Below, one piece after another: positions 47,719-57,957 of a stretch of DNA of 64,000 nt. Position 1 is the stretch's first letter, and every line of letters begins with the position of its first letter. The DNA comes from Aselliscus stoliczkanus (Eukaryota > Chordata > Mammalia > Chiroptera > Hipposideridae), in NCBI GenBank assembly GCA_033961575.1, contig CM066737.1, positions 63,384,771 through 63,448,770 on the forward strand, written 5' to 3'. Below the pieces are notes generated by a model. The model saw only the letters and a program-made list of their open reading frames with translations, had not been told where the DNA came from and searched no databases. Made by a program: the position numbers and the translations under genes.

Positions 47719-47960
47719 CAGAGGGTGCCAAATAAAGTATACACATTTTAAGAAAGGATAAAACTATTAATTGTAATATTCAATATATAACAATAACAAA
47801 AGATTAATACAAGTCATGTTTGACTTCTGCAATTACAAGAGGTGCTCAAAGTGGTTACCATCAGCGTCCAGACACTTCTGATTACGGCGAACTACTGCTT
47901 GAGCAATGTTGACCAAAGTGTCCACCTGTGTAAATTTCTTTGACGTCCCCAATATATAAG
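47719..47960 (-). mobile_element. Tc1/mariner-like element, CAGAGGGTGCC family, copy A
   Basis: Begins cagagggtgcc next to TA. Read on the minus strand, its translation ends RRNQKCLDADGNHFEHLL before a stop, which resembles the C-terminus of a Tc1/mariner-type transposase. The catalytic region is absent. Related copies lie at 53522 and 60866. Confidence 0.78.
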
Positions 47961-47962
47961 TA

Positions 47963-48118
47963 CAGTAAAACCTTGGATTGCGAGTTACGTGGTTTGCAAG
48001 TGTTCTGCAAGACGAGCAAACATTTCTAATACATTTTAAAGTGGTAAACGAGTGATGTCTTGCAATATGAGTAGTTTGTTTCCGGTACGAATTATGCTCG
48101 CAAACCAAGGCATTACTG
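47963..48118. mobile_element. Tigger/pogo-like MITE
   Basis: 156 bp with inverted ends CAGTAAAACCTTGGATTGCG and CTCGCAAACCAAGGCATTACTG (spaced ends; 19 of 22 positions pair), flanked by TA (47961-47962, 48119-48120). Non-coding. The termini suggest the Tigger/pogo group; subfamily not assigned. Confidence 0.8.
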
Positions 48119-48173
48119 TATACGGTGTATCGTTATATCTTTTGAGTAATTCTTCACAGGTTTCAAAACACTT

Positions 48174-48176
<3 letters not shown>

Positions 48177-48206
<30 letters not shown>

Positions 48207-48296
48207 GGCAGTGTCACTGGCCCTCATATGTGGGACCCAAACCGGGGCTGCTGGCTTTCCAAGCCAACGCTTAACAACCGCCCACTCAGCGGGCCC
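48177..48296 (-). mobile_element. Rhin-1-like SINE
   Basis: TSD aaaacacttaat (48165-48176 and 48297-48308). Confidence 0.93.
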
Positions 48297-48308
48297 AAAA
48301 CACTTAAT

Positions 48309-50442
48309 ATTTTGCTCAGCATTTGACTACAGCTTACCATTGAGCAGACAATCTCATTGAACTGTCTGTCTTGGTCATTTAAGAGGGTTTTTTTGTCTGT
48401 TTGTTTTTACCCTCACTCAAAATGTATTAATTCAGAATCTTTCAGGGTATGCAGGCAGTTTAATGTTTTCCAATATGTATTGACTTGTATGCACATATAT
48501 TAAATTGTATCTGTCACTGTTCATCTGTTGCCCAATGATAACATTTGCTTAGTTCCCCAGGAGTGTTTTATAATCCCCCCCTCATCTTAACTAGCTCTAA
48601 TATCCATCCTTCTTCTGGTTCTTAATAAATTGATAAAACCGCAACCCTACTGGCCATACATAGGACTGTAGCACCTGCTATTAACCTTTATACACACTGA
48701 AATGTGGTCATTCATTCTTACTACTAGCTTTCTACCTCTCAAATACTTCATAATTTATAGGTAAAGTAGTACACATTCACCCTTTAGTTACTGAATTTAA
48801 TATATAATCACCGAAGGATGTGAGAATAGTATTGTTTTCATAGATGCAAATGCTTTTTTTTTCTACAGGTTAGCCATTTAGTTTATCTATTGAATATCAT
48901 AGATGATAGATAATTCTCTAACTTTTTCTCATTAAACATAGTTCATCCAGCATTCCAGCTCTGCTCAGGTATTTGTTATTGTTGCCTTAACTGACTAAAT
49001 GTATCTGACATATTAATCATGGAAGATATGTATTCATAAGATACTTTACAGTATAAATGTTCAGCTCATTTTTTTCATGTAGCAATAGTTTAGAAAACTA
49101 TGTCAGAATTTAAAGTATACACCTTTGTTTGTGATATAACATACCAATTTTCTTCACTTAATTTTTCAGAAACTGTACTACAGAGCTTCTAAAAGTACAA
49201 GAACAAATAAAACATTATTTCCTAAAGAAAGGTTTACAAAATTAATCAATTAATATGACAAGGTAGTTAAATTTTGGGTGTGTCTGACATTGTAATAGGG
49301 CTAGCTCAGAAGACCATTAAGGGGGCATTATCTACCTTATGGAGAACAGTCAATCCTTATTCCATTCAGGTAGATGCAGCAAACTAGCAAATCTTTCTTT
49401 ATTATAGTGTCTAGGTACTAATTACAGAGCAGCTACCAAAGTTTAAACTTGTTCAAAGTAGAAACTGATACACCCACATATTCTTTCAGCCAACTTTCAA
49501 TAACCTGCCTTTTTCAAACCTTGGTAGCATCAGCTCATATTTTAGCCTTTACTTTTTTTTCTTTATTTTCAAGACACTTGCTTGTGAAAGGTAATAGGGT
49601 AGAAAATCATTACAATTCAATGGTATTTCTGCATTGCCTGTAGGTTTAATATTTTGACTTGTTTCCCTCATAGGCACTTGGTTATAAATCCAAATGAACA
49701 TTTTTAATCAACTTTGGAAGATAAATATCTCATCACAACCTGCTAAGCTTTATTTGTGAAAATGTAATAACAAGTTTAAGGAAGGAGGAAGAGATTTACA
49801 ATACCCAGATTTTCATGAAAATTAATCTGACCTATTGCTAAACTGAAATTTCAAGTCTGAGATTTGAAACAAACTTTCTATGGCATTATAGCTAATCTTT
49901 GATGAATGTTACATAAATAGCTTGGTTTGCACTACACCAAATACAAAATACTCTCATTTCCAAATGCCTGAAAAACTATTTGTGATAACATTGAATAAAC
50001 AAAAATCCTTTTAAAAGAATAGATTATTGCTACAATCAAGTCAATTGCAGTATTCCTTTCCCAAAGCTATTTTGCATATTGGGTCATACAACACTTTTAG
50101 TAACTTTCTATTTTAGGAGCTCACCTACAATCTGGTGACATTATGGAAAAAAGTATGAAATTAGAACTGTAATATGAATTAAAAAAGGCAAACATCCAGA
50201 GTTTAAGAGATTATATTAGTATTTAGCTACTTTTCATTTATAAAGGTGTTTTCAAGCACTGATTAATCCACTTAAAACCTCTGTGAGTATGGCTGGACTA
50301 GGAGACAATCAGGGTTTTGAGGAGAGGAAAGTAAAAAGTATTTAGTGGAGTTATGTTCCTCCATAGCTCATCTGTAGCAGAATCTCCTAAATAGATGTCA
50401 GTTAAATTCCTCTTACTGAACAGTAAGGTTGTTCAATAGATT
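48309..50442. other. AT-rich intergenic DNA
   Basis: No gene recognised. 50225-50300 weakly resembles a MIR. Confidence 0.5.
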
Positions 50443-50457
50443 AAGAAATTCAGCTTT

Positions 50458-50565
50458 AGGGCCGGCCGAGTGGCGCGGTGGTTAAGCGCTGGCCTTGGAA
50501 GCCAGCGGCCCTGGTTCGGTCCCACATATGTGGGCCAGTGACACTGCCCTCAAAAAAAAAAAAAA
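50458..50565 (+). mobile_element. Rhin-1-like SINE
   Basis: Consensus-like copy; TSD aagaaattcagcttt (50443-50457 and 50566-50580). Confidence 0.95.
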
Positions 50566-50580
50566 AAGAAATTCAGCTTT

Positions 50581-51228
50581 GCCAGAACCCCTTGGGGATA
50601 ACCCAAACATTGTCCCACAGTAAGCCAGAATCTCAGAACTGAAAAATCAAGGAAGCCCAGAACTATCCCGGATCTTTGTATATCTTCAGAATCAGTGATG
50701 GACTGATATAAACCCAAATACACTGGTTCTGACTAAAATTGGATATATTGCTTAGAAAATAACCAGTTGACTCACCCTGTCTAATTCCTTGCAGGTCAAT
50801 AATTCATTTCTGACTATGGCAGTTTCAATCAAACTTTTGGGGTTAAGGAATGCACATGGATGTCCCTGACTGCCACTGGCAGGGGCCTGAGGCATAAACA
50901 AGAGAGAAGGCCAAATAGAAGGGAAGAAGTGGTTGTAGTAGAATATTACAAACAAATCCTTAAAATGTCAGCTGTAGTTTCTACCAATGGTCCAGAGAGG
51001 ACATAAATACACTAGCTGTTAAAGCAATGGCATTAGTAAGGGGAAATTCAAGGAACAGGTTATGCTGGAGAGTGCAGGGAGATCACCACATATAATAGCC
51101 AATTTATGGGGGAACCATTTAAGATACCAGGATATTGATGTAGATAGAATCTATGACCTACACAAAACACAACCCAAGAAATATGTCACATCCAAGTATG
51201 ACATTGTGGCAGGGAACAACAGTAAAGT
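50581..51228. other. Intergenic DNA
   Basis: Nothing recognised. Confidence 0.5.
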
Positions 51229-51230
51229 TG

Positions 51231-51292
51231 CACACACACACACAGCAATTGCACATACATACATACATACATACATACATACACACACACAC
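51231..51292. repeat. (CA)n / (CATA)n microsatellite
   Basis: CA run, short unique break, then seven or so CATA units and another CA run. Confidence 0.95.
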
Positions 51293-51404
51293 TCCTAACC
51301 CCATATTCCTGTTCTATATTTTTCTATTGCATTATCGCTTTCTAACATACATCACAATTGACTTATTATATACTTTTTCTCCCCCTATAAAATGGACACT
51401 ACTA

Positions 51405-51515
51405 AGGTAGAAAGTTTTGTCTGTTTTGTTTATTGATGTATCCCTAGTTATACCATAGTGTCTGAAACATAACAGGCTCTCAATAAATATTCGCTGAATG
51501 AATGAATGAGGTGAA
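51405..51515 (+). repeat. L2 3' end
   Basis: 'gttttgtttattgatgtatc' and 'ctcaataaatattcgctgaa' followed by GAATGAATGA. Confidence 0.75.
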
Positions 51516-51947
51516 TGGGGTTTAAGAAATGAGTATAGGATATTCCAGAGTGGATGAGTAAAGGGTACAAAGCACACTGAGCTCATTGTAGTGGATTGAC
51601 TACGGCTTCTATAGACTTGTAGAAAGTATCTATTTGTATCTAAAGTATCTAAAGTATCTAATAAACTGCTGCTTATTAGACAAATAGAACAGAGACCAAT
51701 GTAGCTGAAATGAGAAAGGGGGAAAGCAATAGGGGAAGGGTTCAAAGAGAATGCTGAAGGGTGAGGAGGTGATATATTCTGTAAGGTCCTGTTTATTGTA
51801 AGGATTTTGTCTTCAACTAAAAGCGAGGTGTGGTGGCCTAGGAAGGTTTTGAGGAGAGGAGTGACTTGATCTGAAATTTTTTAAAAGAATCTCTTGGGGT
51901 GTTGTATGAAGAATAAATCTAGGAGTAAAAGGGCCAAAGGAGGCATC

Positions 51948-52626
51948 GCGTTCCTGCACGACAGAGCAGGTGGGAGTGGAGAAGGGACGGCGAAAGGTTA
52001 AGAAAGAGAGAGAGACACAAAATAAGAGGGAATACAGTTTGGGGCCAGGGGACCCCAGCCTCATGGACTGGAGCCCGGAATAGGGCCTGACTGTTCCTTT
52101 TATTATCTTACACATAAGCAAGGGTCAAAGCAGCTTCTGCATTCTGTGAGTCTCACACCCAAGAATTAACCTCCAGGCCTATTTTCCCAAGCCTGCAAAC
52201 TGCCATTACCAGAGGTCCCATGAGGTTATTGTCTTGCACCTCTTAGACAGAAGCTTCCTCTGCCAAGACTTACTGATAAGAATGCAGGGAGGACAGGTAT
52301 TATCACATAAATAGGTCATTTCACAGGCAGGCTGCCAGAACCTGAAGCAAGGGGTTTATGCCCCTTATCTCCTCTCCCTGATTTCTCCTATGGCACTCAC
52401 TTGCTTGCACCCACAGGTGCCCACTGGCGCCCACGGGCACCCACTGGCACCCACGTGACCATGTCTGGCTTGGGTTGCCCCTCTCGAGGGATCTTACCCA
52501 TCATTGACAAACCGGCCATCCTTTGGTGCCAAACAGGGACATATACAGTAAGCATAATATTGAAGTTATGATCTGTCTTTATGGAGAGGTGCATGGGAGC
52601 AGACAAGCAAGCTATAATGTGACAAG
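51948..52626 (+). mobile_element. Endogenous retroviral fragment (LTR-like + primer-binding-site-like)
   Basis: A non-L2 block interrupting the L2. It ends with a stretch TTGGTGCCAAACAGGGAC (about 52530-52547) resembling a lysine-tRNA primer-binding site, preceded by an LTR-like region of about 570 bp. The 80 bp beyond the site are non-coding. No gag, pol or env frame is present and no TSD was found; orientation rests only on the primer-site resemblance. Confidence 0.55.
52412..52458. repeat. Short GC-rich tandem repeat
   Basis: About four degenerate units of the form ggcgcccac/ggcacccact inside the LTR-like block. Confidence 0.75.
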
Positions 52627-52765
52627 GTGGGAGACCAGTTAAGTGATTACTACAATCATTTAAAACATAGGTGATGATCACTTGGACCTGGGTGGTAGCA
52701 GTGGAGGTTTTGAGAACTCGTCAGGTTGAGGATATATTTTGATGGTATAGCCAATGGGATTTCTT

Positions 52766-52886
52766 TTCTTTTTTTTTTTTTTTTTTTTTTTGAGGACAGT
52801 GTCACTGGCCCTCATATGTGGGACCTGAACCGGGGCCGCTGGCTTCCCAAGCCAGTGCTTAACCACTGCGCCACTCGGCGGGCCCC
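52766..52886 (-). mobile_element. Rhin-1-like SINE
   Basis: Perfect 16 bp TSD gccaatgggatttctt (52750-52765 and 52887-52902), inside the L2. Confidence 0.95.
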
Positions 52887-53309
52887 GCCAATGGGATTTC
52901 TTAATGGATTGCATATGTTATATGCAAAGAAAAGAGAAGAAAAGCCAGTTAAGGATGACGCCAGGGTGTTTGGCCTGAGCAAATGGAAGGATGGGGCTAT
53001 CATTTACTGAGATGGAAAAGACTTGATAGGTCAGAAGATTGGGGATGTTAAAAAATATGTTGAAGATTTCAATATGTTTTCAGATAATATGTTTCCTTCA
53101 AGGGGCTAGATGATGGGGGTGGTGACTGGTCATTTCACTGTTGATTGTTTAGCTAAGTAAACAAAGCTGTAAGTAGGGATTTTTGTTGTTGTTGTTTTGA
53201 CTTCTGAGATTGAAGATGATACAGTATAAAGAATATTCAGAATATCTATCAAGGAAGAAATAGATTTTATTACAGTAGATTAAAGAACACATTAAAATAA
53301 GTTCATTTA

Positions 53310-53409
53310 TGGGCCGGCCGAGTGGCGTGGTCGAAAGCCAGCGGCCCCAGTTTGGATCCCACATATGAGGCCCAGTGACACTGCCCTCAAAATAAATAAA
53401 TAAATAAAT
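53310..53409 (+). mobile_element. Rhin-1-like SINE with internal deletion
   Basis: Lacks roughly 25 bases between 'gagtggcgtggt' and 'gaaagccagcgg', removing the normal tRNA anticodon-side segment. TSD aaaataagttcattta (53294-53309 and 53410-53425) is perfect. Confidence 0.93.
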
Positions 53410-53521
53410 AAAATAAGTTCATTTAGTGCTTTACTGTGATAATTCACCAAGAGAAACTACATATATTTGGTGCCTAACTGTCCTCTTAAATTGATTGATA
53501 CCAGTAAACTGTAAAGATATA

Positions 53522-53672
53522 CAGAGGGTGCCAAAAAATGTATACATGTTTTAAGAAAGGGAAAAAGTATATTAAAATTGTAATACTCAATATCTACCAA
53601 TCACAAAAGATGAATACAAGTCACGGTTGATTCTGCAATTATAAGAGGTGCTCAAAGTGGTTACCATCAGTG
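53522..53672 (-). mobile_element. CAGAGGGTGCC-family element, copy B (truncated)
   Basis: Same left end and interior as copy A up to 'ggttaccatcagtg', then the similarity stops. TA precedes it at 53520-53521. Confidence 0.8.
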
Positions 53673-53720
53673 TAATTTTAATTTTTTTTCTTTTCTTAAA
53701 ATGTTTGTATTTTTTTTTGG

Positions 53721-53721
<1 letters not shown>

Positions 53722-53794
<73 letters not shown>
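53722..53794. repeat. (CT)n(AT)n microsatellite
   Basis: CT run of about 38 bp directly followed by an AT run of about 33 bp. Confidence 0.95.
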
Positions 53795-53799
<5 letters not shown>

Positions 53800-53989
53800 A
53801 GGTGAAAAGCACTCGCAAAAACAAAATCAGGGTGACAATCAGCTACATCATATTAAACTATAAATGGTTACACACACACACACACCCCTCAGAAGTTACA
53901 CTGCTTCTTGAATGTTAAATCCTAAGGAGTATACTACTGATTTCACTATTGTGAAAAATCTGTACAAAAAAAAAAAAAGTCTGTACCAC

Positions 53990-54535
53990 CTAAGTATGGC
54001 TAATAAACATTAGGACTTCTGTTAGGCAAAGAACATTTGGAGATATACCCATATCCTTTGATCCAGAATTCCACTTCTACTAAGTCCTCTTGCAGTAATG
54101 CTAAGAATGTACACAAGGATTTACATCCCAGAGTTTTTATTATGGCTTTGTTATAAGAACAAAAATTGAAGACCATTTAAATATCCATATGTAGAGTATT
54201 TAAATAAATTATGTACACTCATACAATGGAATACTATGCAGCCAATTCAAAGAATGTTGTGTTTATTAGTACAGAAAAAGCTGCCTGACATATTGAGTGA
54301 AAAAAGCAGGTTAACAAACAATATTATATATTATATATATTATATATTTGAATTATGTGCTTGAAGGGTGGTGGGTTAATCTATTTATGAATGAAAAGAC
54401 TCTGATTATACTACAAAATGGTGACTGGATATCACTAATGGGATTATGGCCAATTTTATGATCATTTCTATGTTCTAAAATAAACCTGTAATACTTGTAT
54501 AATAAAAATGTTCAAAAAATAAACAAAAGAAAAAA
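53990..54535 (+). mobile_element. Old L1/HAL1-like 3' end
   Basis: 'cagaattccacttctactaa', 'tacaatggaatactatgcag' and the AATAAA-rich terminus; non-coding. Confidence 0.65.
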
Positions 54536-55771
54536 AATGTTCAAATGCATAGAACATCAAAGATTATAATAAAGTATTTCATAATTTAGAAAGATACACA
54601 CGTCTTGTTTTTTCTAGAGACACACCCTTATTCATGCATCATAGGATAAACTTTTAACAGCATGTTATTACTGGCCCTCCCTGGTTTACAATGTTTCTAA
54701 CTGAGATTAGTGTAAGTGACGATTTGCCAAATTAAGTATTTAAAACACAAAGAACCCTTCGATTGTGAGAAATATGGCGAAATACCCACATGCCCATAAG
54801 ATTACTTTCAGGGTTTTACCAATTACAGTAGTAATTTAAACAGATAATTAGTATGAATTCTCACAGAACCTTGTGTGCTTTTTAGTCAGCTATACAAAAA
54901 AGGGACTAGGGAGAAAATTCTCAATAGAAAGTGGAGAACAGAGAGCCAGTATCTTTGATTTTCCCATTAAAGATCCACTTTTTTCTCCATATGGCAAGGC
55001 AAATAATGTATATATGGCTAACTCTAGATTATGCAGGGTCATGAGGGACAGAAAGAACGTGATAATTAAAATCCACTGATAATCCCAAAACCTAATTTTA
55101 CCTAATAGTTGCAACCACCTCCTGGACAGAACCATTCAGTAGAGCTGCTAATGAGAAGCATAATTGAGTAGTTTGAGTTCATCTGCTTTCAGTTATCCTT
55201 TGCAGGTGCTAATGAACAGTGAAATGGTCAAAAGGCTGTCAGCCAGAGGAAGCGGGAGGAGAAAAAGCATGACATGCATAACCCAGAAAATGGATAATCA
55301 GCTTCAAAATGTTTGAGTTGACTGCAGTGAGGATCAGCTATTAAATATCTGCTTAACTAAATTCCATGAGGATATATGTCATAAAACCAGACCTTCATAT
55401 GAAAGGTTTTCAACTATGCTAGTCTATCTTGGTTTCCATGAATTATGGGAGAGTCTTAGAAATTCTCTATACTGTAGTGGTTTTCATTGGCGGCAGTGAT
55501 AGGATATTTTTTGTCAGAGCACAGCTAATCAACAGCAGGCTCCTTTGCTAAATATGGCCACCAGGCTGTCTATGAGTCAGGGCTCTGGCAGACAGCCGTG
55601 CTTTTAGACCAATGGGAATATTACTGACTCATTCCCACGCCTTTCTGGGAGAGAATATAAGCATTGACAGTATCCAAATCATTTTTTTATTTATTATTGC
55701 TTCAAATTCATGTTTTAGTAAACAAGATTTTGAAAGTATTGTTATGGTAATCAATTTTGTGGTTTATGTTA
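54536..55771. other. Intergenic DNA
   Basis: No gene or clear repeat. Confidence 0.5.
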
Positions 55772-55783
55772 AGCATTTGGGGT

Positions 55784-56252
55784 TTTTTTTTTGTTTGTTA
55801 TTCTTAAAGGGCAAACATTCTTTTTTTTTTAAAACATTTTTATTGGGGAATTGGGGGAGGTGAACAGCGTTGGGGAATCGGGGTAGGGGAACAGACAAGT
55901 TGCTGTCTTTTTGTTCTTCAGTCTAGTTGCGGAGGATGTTGCTTCACTGGCCCATATTGGTAACGTCATTGCACTCTTCCCAGATGAGGCAGATCAGTCG
56001 CCAGCCTCTGGATGGTCGCTCACCGTGGCTATTGGCAGCTCATGCTGGCTGCCAGCCACTCACTGTAGCCTATGGCAGCCCACTGCAGCAAGGGCTGCAG
56101 CCTACACTGTCGCTGGGGCTCGCAGCTCAGCTGCAGGTGGAGCTGTTGTTAGCTGTAAAGGGCAGTGTAACTGGCCCTCAATTGTGGGATCCGAACTGGG
56201 GCCGCTGGCATCCCCAAACCAGCTCTTAACCAATGCGCCACTCGGCCAGCCC
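55784..56252 (-). mobile_element. Long composite SINE
   Basis: Full-length reverse copy. The TSD is agcatttgg followed by a T-run (55772 and 56253). Between TSD and body lies an extra tail segment of about 30 bp (gtttgttattcttaaaggg). The long antisense frames here are SINE sequence, not genes. Confidence 0.88.
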
Positions 56253-56295
56253 AGCATTTGGTTTTGAAGAATTGTTGAAAATAAATGATTTTAGA

Positions 56296-56665
56296 GTGCA
56301 GTTATTTTCCAGTATTATGCAATAAACTCTAATATTTGTAACTAAAACTGTATCTACATTTGATGAGTAATTAAGCTCTTGAATTGCTATGAAAGTAATT
56401 TCTCTTTATAACACTGTACTTTAGGACAAAGTACTTCATACACTCACAATATTAGAGCGTCAACCAAATCTACATGTGATTATTAATGTAGCTCTCTACA
56501 GTGGTAGTGAAAGTGATTTCCATTTATGGCAGTAGTTTAAAACAAAGTACACTGTAAACTATCTTGATATCTGTAAATAAAACTATCCATACATGAATAT
56601 TATGTTTTCTATAGCAATTTTGAGAGTAATCTCCATTTATAGCAGTTGTTTTGAATAAATGAGAA
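56296..56665. repeat. Degenerate tandem repeat, about 115 bp period
   Basis: Matching segments start at 56391 (gaaagtaatttctcttta), 56509 (gaaagtgatttccattta) and 56622 (gagagtaatctccattta), giving spacings of 118 and 113. A weaker unit precedes them. Confidence 0.65.
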
Positions 56666-56989
56666 TTTTAATCATTTTAATATCAACTGTTATTTCTTGA
56701 TCTTGTCCTATGATAGTGTATCCCTTTGCCCATATTCTGAGCAAAAGGGTAAATGAACTACTTTTATATAATGTAAGTTGGTTAAGCTACTTGAACATCC
56801 TGAACTACTCCCTAACTTTTGCTTAAAACTAAAGAAATACTTTTCAATTCAATTACAGGTAACATTCACCAAATTCTACCTAATTGAAAAATGCAAGCCT
56901 CTAAATTTCTGTTTTAGTGACAATTTAGGTAAACTGTAGCCCAATTTACCTTCATGAAATACAATAGCATGTGTAGATGAATTGTAAAA

Positions 56990-57275
56990 TTTATTTATAT
57001 TGATCACTTACTATGTGCCCGATGTGATAGCAAGTGCTTTATATATATATTGTCTCATGTAATACTTGCAAATACAACTATTTGAAAAAAAAAAAACATG
57101 CAAAAACCCATGGGGGAGATGGTGCTATTATATCTCTAATTTATTTCATATTAAAAACTAAGATTAAGTAACTTGTCAAAATTCACCTAGAGTTCATAAG
57201 TGGGAGAGGTCATATTTAAACCCAAGTAATTGACCTCTGGAGTCAAGCTTTGTAATTCCTCATACTACAGAGCTT
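56990..57275 (-). repeat. MIR-family SINE
   Basis: 'tgatcacttactatgtgccc', 'agattaagtaacttgtcaaa' and 'tgacctctggagtcaagctt' read as a reverse MIR. Confidence 0.75.
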
Positions 57276-57482
57276 CCTTTGGGTTTTTGTATGAGTATGA
57301 CTACATTTTAGGTACTCCAGGATCCTCTTCCAATTTTTATCTCTGTTCATTTGGCAAGTGCCTGTTGCATTCAAATAGGCCCACGGATATAGTATTTATA
57401 TAGCACATACATTTCGAATTATTATCTATGTATTTATCAACTTAATTGCTCCCTCAATTAATCATTCCTGTCTTTTATTTTT

Positions 57483-57941
57483 TATTATTATTATTTTTAT
57501 TTTTTTTTTTAAAGATTTTATTGGGGAATTGGCGGAGGGGAACAGCGTTGGGGAATCGGGGAAGGGGAACAGACAAGTTGCTGTCTTTTTGTTCTTCAGT
57601 TTAGTTGCGGAGGATGTTGCTTCACTGTTGGTATCTTCATTGCGCTCTTCCCGGATGAGGCAGATCAGTCGCTGGCCTCTGGATGTCGCTCACCGAGGCT
57701 ATTGGCAGCTCACGCTGGCTGCCAGCCGCTCACGCTGGCTGCGGGCCACTCACTGTAGCCTATGGCAGCCCACTGCAGCAGGGGCTGCAGCCCACACCAT
57801 CACCGGGGCTCGCACAGCCCAGCTCCAGGTGGAGCTGTTGTTAGCTGTAGAGGGCAGTGTCACTGGCCCTCATGTGGGATCCGAACCGGGGCCGCTGGCA
57901 TCCCAAAACCAGCTCTTAACCAATGCGCCACTCGGCCGGCC
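57483..57941 (-). mobile_element. Long composite SINE
   Basis: Full-length reverse copy with TSD cctgtcttttattttt (57467-57482 and 57942-57957). The body has a duplicated 'cagctcacgctggctgcc' unit near 57706-57745. Confidence 0.94.
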
Positions 57942-57957
57942 CCTGTCTTTTATTTTT

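Larger units (their letters stand above)
51530..53045 (-). repeat. L2 LINE, RT region, split by an ERV piece and a SINE
   Basis: Reverse L2: 'ggagaggagtgacttgatct' (51852-51871), then after the ERV insert 'gggagaccagttaag', 'gggtggtagcagtggaggtt', 'ttggcctgagcaaatggaag' and 'catttactgagatgg'. The block order matches L2 reverse transcriptase coding sequence read backwards. Confidence 0.75.
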
